Assembly: GCA_007135385.1 (NCBI GenBank)
Contig: SLIY01000367.1
Span: 1-31,612 of the forward strand
DNA from: Leptolyngbyaceae cyanobacterium CSSed165cm_216
GTDB taxonomy: Bacteria > Cyanobacteriota > Cyanobacteriia > Phormidesmidales > Phormidesmidaceae
Length of the DNA stretch: 31,612 nt
Reading direction: 5' to 3'
Positions 17,060-26,192 of this stretch are shown here, one piece after another; positions within the stretch are counted from its first letter, which is position 1; each line of letters starts with the position of its first letter. The notes under the pieces were generated by a model that saw only the letters and a list, made by a program, of their open reading frames with translations, did not search any database and had not been told where the DNA came from. Both the position numbers and the translations under genes were made by a program.

Positions 17060-20000
17060 ATGCCACCCATCCCCCCCACCGCCATGACCTCTGTCTCCGT
17101 TACCGGTCCATTCTGGTCGGCGGAAATACAGGTGATTCAACTAGCCGATCCCTGTACTAACTGGGCATTTCGCTCCTTGTTTCTGGATCTGCAGCCGCGA
17201 TCGCGGCTGGGGCAGGAGGGGCTACTGTTGCCAGGGACGATGATTGTGCTGGGCTGGGCGCAGCAGGTGACGGTGGAGCCCAGCCCGGGGGTTACCTACA
17301 CCTGGTCCCAGCCGGTGACGGTGCCGTCGGCCCTGCCGCCGGAGGGGTTGCGGCACCACCTGAACAATGGGGAGCTATGCCTGCTGCTGGTGCAGGCTGA
17401 CCCCGAGGCCTGGCCCGAACGGTTTCCCTCCAGCTCCGAAGAGACATTTTTCCCGCCTTTGACCTGCTTAAACGGCACCATTCCTCTGGATCGCCTGGCC
17501 ACTAGTGCCGCCGATGCAGAGAGAGCCACCCAAGACTTGTACCAGGCCCTGGGGCTTGCCCTGCCCAGGGCCACCGCCTGGCAACAACGGCGCGATCGGG
17601 TTGAGGCCGGAGAAGGGGCCGCCCGTCTGCTCAGTCTGGTGTCGGTGCACAGTAGTGGTCTCTCCCTATACGGCCCCGTTAACCTGCCCTGGCAGTCCCA
17701 GGCTTTGGCCGCTCCTTTGCAGGTGGCCCAGACCTTTCCCAATCGTCAACAATTTCGTGTCAGCCTAGAGCTAGACCGCCTCACCCAGGGGGAGGCCGCC
17801 GCCCTACAAGCGGCCTGGGCTCAGTTGGGCCAAATGCTAAATCCCCTGACTCCCCTCAACCCGGCCCCAGGGGAATTGGCCCCAACGGTGCCCAACTGGG
17901 TCACCCTGGATGTGACTAATCCCCAGGGGGTGCCGCCGCTGTTCTGGGAGATCACCGCCTGGGGTGAGGCCCCCATCCTGCATCTGCCCGCCGATGAACT
18001 GAGCCTAACCCTGAGCGACCAGCCCCCCGGCAGTCAAACCCAGCCCCCCACCTCCCTGGCCAAAATTACCCCGCGCACGGTTTGGGTCCAACCCGTAGCC
18101 TCTCCCACGGCTCCAGATGGGACAGTAGAGCTGTTTCTCACCACTAGCGCCGATGCTACGGCCATAGCGCCTGATCCCGAGGCCGCCGCCCTTACCTACG
18201 AGGGGGTGAGCCCCAGCCCCAGCCAGCCCTGGCAGGAGACCATACACCTAACCAACCTGACCACCGCTTTTGACCCGGTGGGGGTGCCGCGATTTTTGCG
18301 ATCGCGCCAGCAGCAACCCCGGCCCCTGTGGTCTGGGGAAGTGGCTACCCCCCTGAGCGAACCCCTGCTCTGGGGATTTATGCCCCTGGAAAATGGCTGG
18401 GCCCAGTTGCCGATTCTGAACCTGACCGAGCAAATCTATTTGGATAGTCGGGTGGCCCGTCCGCCCCAAACCACCGCCGGGGTTACCACAACTGCCTCGG
18501 GCCTATTCCAGGGGGCCGTGTCGCTGGGCAACCAGCAACCCACCCTGCGGCCCGCCCACCGCCACGAACAGCCCTGGAACCTGGTCTTGACCAACGGCCA
18601 AGCCCTGAGCGGTTCCTGGATTTTGCAGGCGGTCGAGCCAGAGGACCCGGACGCCAACTCTGCCTTACCCTGGCGCCTGAGCCAAATCCAGCTCACCCTG
18701 GCCCAGCCCCAACTCACCCTGAATGGCCTGTTTTGGTTGAGTACCGGCCAACCCCGGATAGAGGATGCCCTGCCGGATCTCGACGACTGGGTAGACGGGG
18801 TGCGCCCCCAGGCGCTGACCACTGTCAATGCCGCCACCGATGTCTTCCCTCCACCCCTGGTCTGCACCTTTGACCGCCTCACCCTGACCTGCCACCACAC
18901 CCCCGCCCAACCGGCATCGGCCCGGCTCGGCCGTTGGCAGTTTACCTATGGGGTCAACCCTGTCCCTCAAGCCTGGCTGGCGGATGACACCTCTGAAACG
19001 GCCCCTGACGTGTCAGCACCCACGCCCCCTCTGCAACGGTTGATAACGGCAGGGGTGCTGCCCACTGACCTCTTCCAGGCTTACCTACCCCTGGTGTGGC
19101 AACGGCACAACGCCCTACCCATGGTGCAGGCCCTACCCCTGACCCAGAGCCAGTCGCCCCCCAACTACCCCAGCGCCAGCCGCCAGTTGATGCCCTATGA
19201 GCTGCCGGTGTCTGACCAGGGACTACCCCAGGGTTGGATTTTTGGGGTGAATGGCGACAGTGACGATACTGGCGCGGCCACCTGGCCCCAGGCCCTTACC
19301 CCCCTGTTCCCGGCCCAGGAATGGCGCACCCTGGCCGACTTACCCTGGGTGTCCCTATCCCTGGCCGGTCTGATGCTACGGCCCCAGGCCGATGTCGCCG
19401 CCCTGGCCGCCGACTACCGCCACGACCTGCCCTACACCGACGAAGTGCAGGCCCTGGCTCAATTACCAGAGGTGATTCCTGACCCGGATGCCCTGTCGCC
19501 TTTGCCTGCGGGCGAGCCCCCCCAGCCACCGCCGCCCCTGACCCGGGAAACCCTGGCGACCCACTGGCAGACCCTCAGCACCCTGGCCAGTCTGGCCCAG
19601 GCAGATGGCACCCTCGCCTTCCGGGTGGAGGCGGGTACCAGGGAGGTAATGGACCTGATACACCCTTACTCCTGGCCGGTTGAGGTGGCGGTGGATCTCG
19701 ATACCTATCCTGGCCAGTTGACCCTGACCAGTGATCACCCCCTGCAGTTAACGGGGGAGGCGGCTCTAGAGGGCATTTCCGGGCAGTTTCAGCTGGTCAA
19801 TGGCAGCCTGCAGAGGCGGCCAGATGGACTGTCCCCAGATCGGCTGTCCCCAGATCGGCTGCCCCCCTATACCCTGGTCGCCGGTAGCTTGGCAGCCCAT
19901 CCCGAGGAAGGGGGACTGCGGGATCAGCGGGGCTGGACTCGCTCTGCCACCACCCAAACCGGCCCCCTGGTGCGATCGCCCCTCACCCTGCAGCGCGATC

Positions 20001-23000
20001 GCAGCACCACTGTGGCCTATACCCTTACCTCTTTGCAGCGACCCATGGCGCTGCAGGTGGGCCACCACAGCTGGCAGTTCTGGTTTCGGGATCTGCCCTG
20101 CCAGGCCGATGGCCAGCAATTCCGCCGGCACGAAACCCTATCGCCCCTGGTAACCAGGCTGAACTCAGATGTGAACGATCCAGAGGCGCGATCGCAGTTT
20201 TACAACGCCCTCAACGGTTACGAGTGGCGGCTGGGGGAGAGTGCCCCCCCAGAAAAGCCTTCAGAAACGCCCCCAGAGCAGCTCCCCGCCTATCTAGAGC
20301 TGTTGGGCCTACACTTTTACCCCCTCACCCTAGAGGCGGTAGATATCGAGGGCGACACTGTCACCACCGTGGAGATGGTGGGGCGGCTGCAGTTACCCCT
20401 GGTGCCCGCCACCGGCGAGCTAAAGGAGGTGAGCAATGCCGTGCGCCTGCGCTTTAGTTCCGGCCAGACCGAAGCATCCCTGACCCTAACCCACATTCAG
20501 TTGGAATCTGAGGTGGCGGAATGGCCCCTGGGCACCACCCAGGGAGAACTGGACAATGCCCCAATGCTCTCCTGGGCCACCATGGGGCTGGCCTACCAGG
20601 ACGGGGAGCCCGTGATTCAACTGGGAGATGCAGACGCTGGAGAGTCGGGCCAGGTGTGGCTGCGGTTTGTCCTGTTTGACCAGATCTGGTCGGTGCCCTT
20701 CGCCCCGTTTCAACTGCCCGCCGCCCCTGACTCAACCCTCACCTATGCCTTCCCAGCCCCCACTGCCTTTACCCACCTGGCCCCCCTGCAAGTGGCCCTG
20801 GCCCTCGATCTAAACGACCTGAACCACCAGGCCTCCCTGCTGCTGGAGGTACAAATTGGTCGGGGGCACAGCACCGGCAATCAGCAACAATCCGCCTTTC
20901 TGGCCCAGGTGCGGTTTGACTTATTGCAGCACACCCAAACCTGGGAAACCGCCGACTTTTTCTTTGGCGATCTACAGGGGCGAGAGACCGCTGAAGTGAC
21001 GTTTTGGCCAGGTACCCTGCAGTTTCAGTGGCAGGGCTACCAGGCCCAGTCCCAGCAATATCAAGCGGCAGATCTACAATTGCTGCCGGGGCTGCACCTG
21101 CAGGGCTCTAACCAGGCTCCCGGCTTTGTGGCCCTCACCTTTACCCCCAGCGTGACGACCCCGGCAACCGCTGACTCGCGGCTGCAACTGGTGACCTTAG
21201 AACTAGACACCGCCTTTATGGAAATGCTGCTGTTTTGCCAGTGGGGGGAGGGGTTGCAGCAGGGGAGTCAGGCCGAGGCGGATCGACACCAGGTTTATCG
21301 ATCCTCGGCGGGGGATCTGGCGGTGGGCTACACGGCCCACTGGGATGTCTCCCCCCCTGAGCCGGACGATGCTGTCCCCCCGTGGCGAGAATCGCTGCTG
21401 ATTAACGGCTTTTTAGAAGTCCACAACCTGCTGTCCTGGCCCTTAGCCATGGCCGTGGACACCAACTCAGACCAGACCACCCTGACCCTGCCAGCGGCGA
21501 GGGCCGAGGGCCAGCTCCAACCCCTTAACCACCTACGCCACACGGCCCGAATTTTGTTTAACCAGCATGTCTTAGAGGCAGAGTTGCTGCAACCCGGGCC
21601 AGAGGAACTGCTGTTTGACTTCGCTCCCGATCGCCTGTGGCAATTTCTGGCGGTGGTGGAGCACCAGTTAATCACGGTGCTACCTCAATCCTTGGATTTG
21701 AGTCACCACCACCTGCGGGATGACCGCCGCTGGACTGTGACCCAAACGGTGCGCCTGGGGCTACCGGCCCAATTAAAACAGTTTGCGCTGGCTCAACGCC
21801 CGCACCGCACCGTAGATCCAGATCAGGGGGTGCAACCCCTGGAGCAGGCCCTGGGGGGCTCCTCAGCGAAAGACCTGTGGGAGGTGCTGGCGACCGCAGA
21901 CAACTCCGCCCTGGACCAATTAATGGCAAAAACCCTACTGGTAGATCTCAGTAGCCCCCACTGGATTCGCCAGGTGCCCATTTCCACCGGGGCCGCCACT
22001 ACCCTGCAATTTTTGCCCAATGGGGTGCAGTTGGGCATCCCTAGCAATCCCGAAGATTACGTGGGTTCTGACCCCCACGCCCCCCTCTGGCTACTGCTGG
22101 CGCTGCCCTTTGTGGGTCGTCTGCAACACCAGGGCCGGGATCTGCCTTCAGAATCTGACATCCCCCCCAATGGACTGCAAGTGGACCCGATCGTGGCGAT
22201 CGCCGCCCAGCCCCCAGAGGACTCTCTCTCCCTGGCCCACCTGTTGGCCGCTTGGGGCAACACCCAACCCCTAACCAGGGTCGTTTCCAGCTTCGACACC
22301 GCCCTGGGCCGCACCTGGTCCCGCTTGGACCCCCTGTCCCTGGAAGAAAGTTGGTTCCGTCTGCAACACCCCCAACCAGAACCCAGCCTGGAGGGCCTCC
22401 AGAGCGTGATGGCCACCCGGCCCGATACCCCCGCCCGCCTCAGTCGGGCCACCGCCCTGCAACAAGCCTTTAACCCCCACCGTCAGAGCTACCCGCCCCA
22501 GCCCAGCATCGATCTGCTTTTAGCCCAACCTCGCAGCCTGCTGGTCGTTCCCAACTTGGAGGAACGTGAGAACGGGTTACAAGTCCTCTATCAGTTTCAA
22601 CCCAATGCGGATCAGACCCTGGTGCAGGATCAATCGGGCCTCAGCCCAGCCCTTGACCTAACAATTCGAGACCCCAACCACGTCAACTGGTCCTCCAGTG
22701 GCTTGCGCCTAACGAGGCCCACCCTGATTGAGTCTGACCACTTCCCCCAGCGGTTAGTGGACGCTTGCCGCCGTACTAACGAAATCACCCTAGAAGCCTG
22801 GATTTTCCTAACTGAGGGCCAGGTGCGCCAATCCGGGCAGGGGCCTAAACGCATCGTCACCCTATCTATCCATGAAACGAGTCGCTACATTACCCTGGGC
22901 CATAGCAATGGTCAAAAAGGGGGGGTAATCAATGGGCGTCTGCGCACCACCCAGACCAATGCCAACGGCATGAACCCCGATGTGACCACGGCAGATCGTA

Positions 23001-25858
23001 GCCTGGAGCCGGGCCTATCCCACATTGTCTACACCCGCAACCAGCAGGGAGCAGTGCGCATCTATATCAACGGTGTAGAGCGGGGTCGGGGCACTGTGGG
23101 GGGGAACTTGTTCGCCCCCACCGCTTCCAGAGAAAGCGACTTTCGCCTGGCCCTGGGGGATGAAATCAACCGGAGCCGCGCCTGGCTGGGGGAATATCGG
23201 CAGGTGGCCATTTACGATCGCGCTTGGTCTGCCCAGGAAGTAGAGCAACGCCATCACGCTGGAGTGCAGAGGCGATCACCCCAGAGGCAGGCTTACCCCC
23301 CCTGGCAAATGACCGGCTTACACCTGCGCACGAGTCAACTGTGGGCTGTGGCACCAGAGGCTCCCCAGATCAACCGCTATGCCGCCGCCACCCAGCTCTC
23401 GGTACTACCCCCTGACCAGGCTCAGCCCCATCCCCTACCAGTGAGCCTGGCGGTCAGTCCCTATCTGGGGTTAGAGTTCCGCCCGGCCCAGGGAGACTAT
23501 ACCCAGCAACTGGTATCCACCGAACTGCTGTGTCTGAACCCGGCGGTCCGGCAACTGCGCCCTGTGGCCAGCCACCTGTGGGAGGATGCAGCCAGCCAAG
23601 CCTCGGCTGATTCGCCAATGTCCCTGCCAGCGCGTATCCTCACCTGGGCGCAACAGACCCATTTGCGCTTAGCGCCTCAGTCTTCCGTGGCGATCTTGCG
23701 CTATCGTCAGATCAACCGTCTGACCCCCACTGAACCAGCCACTGAACCAGCCATTGAGTCAGCATCGGAGCCGGTCACGGCGGCCATCTCTGGCGCCCCC
23801 CCGGCAGCCCCCCTGACCACCACCTACCAGTTCCAGGTGGTACCCGCGCTGACCTTGCCCGCCCAACTCACCCAACGGGTGTTCCAGTTGCGATCGCGGG
23901 TAGACCAACTGCGGTTTCGCCAGGGGCAATTTGGCGGACCTCCCCTGGCTGACTCCCTGAACGCCTTTGAAGTCGCCCCGCCCCAGGTGACTGGAGTGCA
24001 ACCGTTCTACCTGACCCAGCCCCCGGCGACAGATCCCCTGGCCCCTGCCCCCCAGGCCTGGCCCTGGGGCCTCAGTGCCCTCCGGTTTAGCGTGACCTAC
24101 ACCGGGGGCCAGGACCAGCACCAGGACCACAACCCGCAGGGCATCATTGGCGTCACCTACACCCAGGACCAGCACCAACAGAACATCACTGGCCAGGCCC
24201 ACGCCCCCTACCGCCGCTGGTGGCAAGCCCCCCACTATCACGTACAGTTCCGCTCTGCCCTGGCCGAGGACGGCCCCACCGCTGGCCTACCGCCCTACTT
24301 CCGGGCCCCGGCGATCAAGAGCTTGCTGCCCACCTGCCCCAACCCCCTACTGCCTCCAGCCACCGTGGATGACGTTGACTGGCAGCCCGTGCTGCCTGGA
24401 GCCCTGCGCTACTTCCTCACCGGAGATCGGGCCGGGGTATTTTTGAGCCTGCGCCATCAACTCATGAACCAGCTTGGCTCGAATCACAGCCTGGCCTCCG
24501 GTAGTGTGCCGGTGCAGCATCGCGTTCCCCGTCCCGTGCCCCTGCCCCCTAACACGACCCCGACCACGGCCCTGCGCCCCTGGGCTCACTATTTTGCGCC
24601 GGACCAGGGCCAGGCCATAGCCCCAACCCCCTTTGACACAGCGTTTTTTGCCGAGGTGCTGACTGAGGATAATCGCCTTCAACCGGCCCAGGGGCTGTTG
24701 ATTACCCTGGTGTCTCCAGCAGGGGGTGAAATCGACGGGGAGTGGACAGGGGAGGTGCACCTGCAACTCCAGGACCTAAATCCGTCTGATTCCCCGGCGT
24801 CATGGGCCGTCCGATTAAGCCTACTAGGGCCAGAGCAACCCCTGGTTTACAGCTCGGACAATGGGACTTACAGCCTCGACACCACCCGGCAGGCTACCCT
24901 GCAAAATTTGCTACGGGCTAAAGTGCCAGGAGATGTGCTGACCCTGCAAGCCCAGGTAATGCCCCGGGGGTCCAGCTCTGGTTTTTACCAGACCCTCAGC
25001 TTCCCGCTGCGACTAACGGATTTTGACCGCTCCCCCCTACCCCTAGAACCGTACTTCATTCAGTTTGAGGATCCAGAATATAACCGCCAACTGGCCTCTG
25101 CCGCCGCCCATGCCATCCAGGAAGTGCTAATTCCTGCTGCGAATGACCAGTCTGAATCGGCCAGCCATTCAGTACAGCTATCTTGCGATCGCACCGAATA
25201 CAATCCCGACAGTACCCTGGCCCTGCGCTACGACTGGGATGACGATACCGAAAGGGGTCAGGCCACCCTGACCATCCGACGAATTCGGGCTGGGGTGGCC
25301 ACCCAACTGGTTCCAGGGGCCTCCACTGAGATCCAGCTCAATCAGCTATCCCCCCGTCAGCTCATTCAGATCCCCCTGGCGGACCTCCGTCTCCAAAGTC
25401 AGCCGGACCAGGTGGCTGCCCTGACCACCGGCACCGTGCTCGAGTTTCAGCTCACGATCCAGACAAAGGATGAAATTTCTGTCCAGCCAGGGGACAAGCC
25501 AGAGGACAAAACTCCCAAGCCCCCCCCGGACCCGGTCGTACTGACGGTGGATATTGTAGAAGACCCCGTCACTCCGGCTACCGAAGCCGCCTATGGACTG
25601 CTGCGCCAGCGTCACCCCGACCAGGTGGCGTGTGTGCGCTTCGCCTGGGGACCCATGCCCCAGCGGATTGAACTGATTCAACCCGAGGACCTGCGCACAG
25701 AAATTGTCCGCCGCCGAGCCGTCTTTCAGTGGCAGGATACGGTACGCCCCGCCGCCCCTGGGGCTGAGCCCGTCCACTATGCCATCCAAAAGATCACCCA
25801 AACCGGATCGACCTATAGCCCTCCACCTCCGCTCGTCTACGACTTTACGAGCTTGTGA
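17060..25858 (+). CDS. Giant LamG-domain protein (2932 aa), function unknown
   Basis: One continuous frame begins at ATG 17060. An in-frame ATG at 17084 (MTSVSVTGPFWS) is an equally plausible start, because neither has a Shine-Dalgarno and the first eight codons (MPPIPPTA) look like a continuation of the C-rich repeat. There is no signal peptide or membrane helix. Most of the protein is beta-rich, Pro- and Gln-rich and unrecognised, with Pro-rich joints such as GEPPQPPPPLTRE. Residues about 1840-2069 form a LamG/concanavalin-like jelly roll. The motifs that show this are EITLEAWIFL, RIVTLSIHETSRYITLG, NGRLRTTQTNANG, GLSHIVYTRNQQGAVRIYIN and SAQEVEQRHHAG. The reading frame stops at 25858, and a PEP-CTERM-like tail continues in the +1 frame. 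The gene probably shares a transcript with giant 1. A glycan- or surface-binding role is inferred from LamG only. Confidence 0.83.
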   Translation: MPPIPPTAMTSVSVTGPFWSAEIQVIQLADPCTNWAFRSLFLDLQPRSRLGQEGLLLPGTMIVLGWAQQVTVEPSPGVTYTWSQPVTVPSALPPEGLRHHLNNGELCLLLVQADPEAWPERFPSSSEETFFPPLTCLNGTIPLDRLATSAADAERATQDLYQALGLALPRATAWQQRRDRVEAGEGAARLLSLVSVHSSGLSLYGPVNLPWQSQALAAPLQVAQTFPNRQQFRVSLELDRLTQGEAAALQAAWAQLGQMLNPLTPLNPAPGELAPTVPNWVTLDVTNPQGVPPLFWEITAWGEAPILHLPADELSLTLSDQPPGSQTQPPTSLAKITPRTVWVQPVASPTAPDGTVELFLTTSADATAIAPDPEAAALTYEGVSPSPSQPWQETIHLTNLTTAFDPVGVPRFLRSRQQQPRPLWSGEVATPLSEPLLWGFMPLENGWAQLPILNLTEQIYLDSRVARPPQTTAGVTTTASGLFQGAVSLGNQQPTLRPAHRHEQPWNLVLTNGQALSGSWILQAVEPEDPDANSALPWRLSQIQLTLAQPQLTLNGLFWLSTGQPRIEDALPDLDDWVDGVRPQALTTVNAATDVFPPPLVCTFDRLTLTCHHTPAQPASARLGRWQFTYGVNPVPQAWLADDTSETAPDVSAPTPPLQRLITAGVLPTDLFQAYLPLVWQRHNALPMVQALPLTQSQSPPNYPSASRQLMPYELPVSDQGLPQGWIFGVNGDSDDTGAATWPQALTPLFPAQEWRTLADLPWVSLSLAGLMLRPQADVAALAADYRHDLPYTDEVQALAQLPEVIPDPDALSPLPAGEPPQPPPPLTRETLATHWQTLSTLASLAQADGTLAFRVEAGTREVMDLIHPYSWPVEVAVDLDTYPGQLTLTSDHPLQLTGEAALEGISGQFQLVNGSLQRRPDGLSPDRLSPDRLPPYTLVAGSLAAHPEEGGLRDQRGWTRSATTQTGPLVRSPLTLQRDRSTTVAYTLTSLQRPMALQVGHHSWQFWFRDLPCQADGQQFRRHETLSPLVTRLNSDVNDPEARSQFYNALNGYEWRLGESAPPEKPSETPPEQLPAYLELLGLHFYPLTLEAVDIEGDTVTTVEMVGRLQLPLVPATGELKEVSNAVRLRFSSGQTEASLTLTHIQLESEVAEWPLGTTQGELDNAPMLSWATMGLAYQDGEPVIQLGDADAGESGQVWLRFVLFDQIWSVPFAPFQLPAAPDSTLTYAFPAPTAFTHLAPLQVALALDLNDLNHQASLLLEVQIGRGHSTGNQQQSAFLAQVRFDLLQHTQTWETADFFFGDLQGRETAEVTFWPGTLQFQWQGYQAQSQQYQAADLQLLPGLHLQGSNQAPGFVALTFTPSVTTPATADSRLQLVTLELDTAFMEMLLFCQWGEGLQQGSQAEADRHQVYRSSAGDLAVGYTAHWDVSPPEPDDAVPPWRESLLINGFLEVHNLLSWPLAMAVDTNSDQTTLTLPAARAEGQLQPLNHLRHTARILFNQHVLEAELLQPGPEELLFDFAPDRLWQFLAVVEHQLITVLPQSLDLSHHHLRDDRRWTVTQTVRLGLPAQLKQFALAQRPHRTVDPDQGVQPLEQALGGSSAKDLWEVLATADNSALDQLMAKTLLVDLSSPHWIRQVPISTGAATTLQFLPNGVQLGIPSNPEDYVGSDPHAPLWLLLALPFVGRLQHQGRDLPSESDIPPNGLQVDPIVAIAAQPPEDSLSLAHLLAAWGNTQPLTRVVSSFDTALGRTWSRLDPLSLEESWFRLQHPQPEPSLEGLQSVMATRPDTPARLSRATALQQAFNPHRQSYPPQPSIDLLLAQPRSLLVVPNLEERENGLQVLYQFQPNADQTLVQDQSGLSPALDLTIRDPNHVNWSSSGLRLTRPTLIESDHFPQRLVDACRRTNEITLEAWIFLTEGQVRQSGQGPKRIVTLSIHETSRYITLGHSNGQKGGVINGRLRTTQTNANGMNPDVTTADRSLEPGLSHIVYTRNQQGAVRIYINGVERGRGTVGGNLFAPTASRESDFRLALGDEINRSRAWLGEYRQVAIYDRAWSAQEVEQRHHAGVQRRSPQRQAYPPWQMTGLHLRTSQLWAVAPEAPQINRYAAATQLSVLPPDQAQPHPLPVSLAVSPYLGLEFRPAQGDYTQQLVSTELLCLNPAVRQLRPVASHLWEDAASQASADSPMSLPARILTWAQQTHLRLAPQSSVAILRYRQINRLTPTEPATEPAIESASEPVTAAISGAPPAAPLTTTYQFQVVPALTLPAQLTQRVFQLRSRVDQLRFRQGQFGGPPLADSLNAFEVAPPQVTGVQPFYLTQPPATDPLAPAPQAWPWGLSALRFSVTYTGGQDQHQDHNPQGIIGVTYTQDQHQQNITGQAHAPYRRWWQAPHYHVQFRSALAEDGPTAGLPPYFRAPAIKSLLPTCPNPLLPPATVDDVDWQPVLPGALRYFLTGDRAGVFLSLRHQLMNQLGSNHSLASGSVPVQHRVPRPVPLPPNTTPTTALRPWAHYFAPDQGQAIAPTPFDTAFFAEVLTEDNRLQPAQGLLITLVSPAGGEIDGEWTGEVHLQLQDLNPSDSPASWAVRLSLLGPEQPLVYSSDNGTYSLDTTRQATLQNLLRAKVPGDVLTLQAQVMPRGSSSGFYQTLSFPLRLTDFDRSPLPLEPYFIQFEDPEYNRQLASAAAHAIQEVLIPAANDQSESASHSVQLSCDRTEYNPDSTLALRYDWDDDTERGQATLTIRRIRAGVATQLVPGASTEIQLNQLSPRQLIQIPLADLRLQSQPDQVAALTTGTVLEFQLTIQTKDEISVQPGDKPEDKTPKPPPDPVVLTVDIVEDPVTPATEAAYGLLRQRHPDQVACVRFAWGPMPQRIELIQPEDLRTEIVRRRAVFQWQDTVRPAAPGAEPVHYAIQKITQTGSTYSPPPPLVYDFTSL
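19829..19858. repeat. 15-bp in-frame tandem duplication in giant 2
   Basis: Two identical units of CTGTCCCCAGATCGG lie head to tail, encoding LSPDRLSPDR with a third partial unit (LPPYT). The length is a multiple of three, so the frame is kept. This is probably slippage expansion in a surface loop. Confidence 0.7.
22578..23263 (+). other. LamG/concanavalin A-like domain region of giant 2
   Basis: The domain follows the standard order of bacterial LamG jelly rolls. It opens with a strand LQVLYQFQPNADQTLVQDQS and a D-x-T-I-x-D segment. The core strand is EITLEAWIFL. Then come RIVTLS, the RLRTTQTNANG loop, the paired strands HIVYTRNQQGAVRIYINGVE, the RLALGDE strand, and the closing YRQVAIYDRAWSAQEVEQ. 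These domains bind carbohydrate or protein ligands in other systems; no ligand can be assigned here. Confidence 0.8.
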
Positions 25859-26009
25859 TGACGACTATTTTTTGCGTGCCCTGAGGGTGCAGGTGGTGCC
25901 GACCCCAGGGGCGGTGCTGCCAGGGTTGATTGGTCTGGGCACAGCGGCGATCCGCAAAAAGCGGCAAGGGTCAGCCGATGAAGCTAAAGACCAATCAGAT
26001 CAGGCCTAA
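25859..26009 (+). pseudogene. PEP-CTERM (PTP-type) sorting tail, out of frame with giant 2
   Basis: Directly after the TGA of giant 2, the frame shifted by +1 reads DDDYFLRALRVQV. It continues with VPTPGAVLPGLIGLGTAAIR, the basic stop-transfer KKR, an acidic/polar tail (QGSADEAKDQSDQA) and TAA at 26007-26009. This is the cyanobacterial PTP-type PEP-CTERM layout: a V-P-T-P signature, a short hydrophobic LPGLIGLG segment, RKKR, and a charged end. It has no start codon or ribosome-binding site of its own. Its upstream extension only overlaps giant 2 out of frame. Skipping one base at the end (TTG, drop T, GAT) would join it as FTSL-DDDYFLRALRV. The likely explanation is a one-base frameshift or sequencing error at the 3' end of giant 2. 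A programmed +1 shift is possible but lacks the usual stimulatory signals. Confidence 0.75.
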
Positions 26010-26050
26010 GAGTATCCCACCAAAAACCATCCATTTCCAAGATGCGAACT

Positions 26051-26065
26051 CGGCCCAACGGGCCG
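26051..26065. repeat. Small GC-rich hairpin
   Basis: CGGCCC-AAC-GGGCCG forms a perfect 6-bp stem about 40 nt after the stop of the PEP-CTERM frame. No T-run follows. It could be a weak terminator for the giant transcript. Confidence 0.35.
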
Positions 26066-26143
26066 GTTGCAGTGAGACTCCAGATCAGTATTTAGTTGAA
26101 ACTCTCTAAACCGATATTTTCCAACCAACAATCGATACCATCA

Positions 26144-26169
26144 TGGGGTCATCCTTGGGGATGACCCCA
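26144..26169 (+). promoter_or_regulatory. Perfect 11-bp hairpin just upstream of the acetyltransferase gene
   Basis: TGGGGTCATCC at 26144-26154 pairs perfectly with GGATGACCCCA at 26159-26169 around a TTGG loop. It ends 23 nt before the ATG at 26193 and has no following T-run. It could terminate the upstream giant transcript, stabilise the 5' end of the acetyltransferase mRNA, or serve as a dyad operator. Confidence 0.6.
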
Positions 26170-26192
26170 ATTTGTCGTGCCCATTTTCTGCC

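Noticed and set aside
25704..25853. The upstream part of the frame that leads into the PEP-CTERM tail, as if it were an independent small gene
   Set aside because: It overlaps the end of giant 2 out of frame, has no ribosome-binding site, and its translation there is low-complexity Ser/Pro/Arg. Only the part after about 25854 looks like protein.
25845..25865. prfB-like programmed +1 frameshift at the giant 2 stop codon
   Set aside because: The shift direction fits. However, the sequence is TTG TGA rather than CTT TGA C, re-pairing after slippage would be poor, and there is no AGGGGG-type Shine-Dalgarno just upstream. Mutation or sequencing error is simpler, so it is kept only as an alternative.
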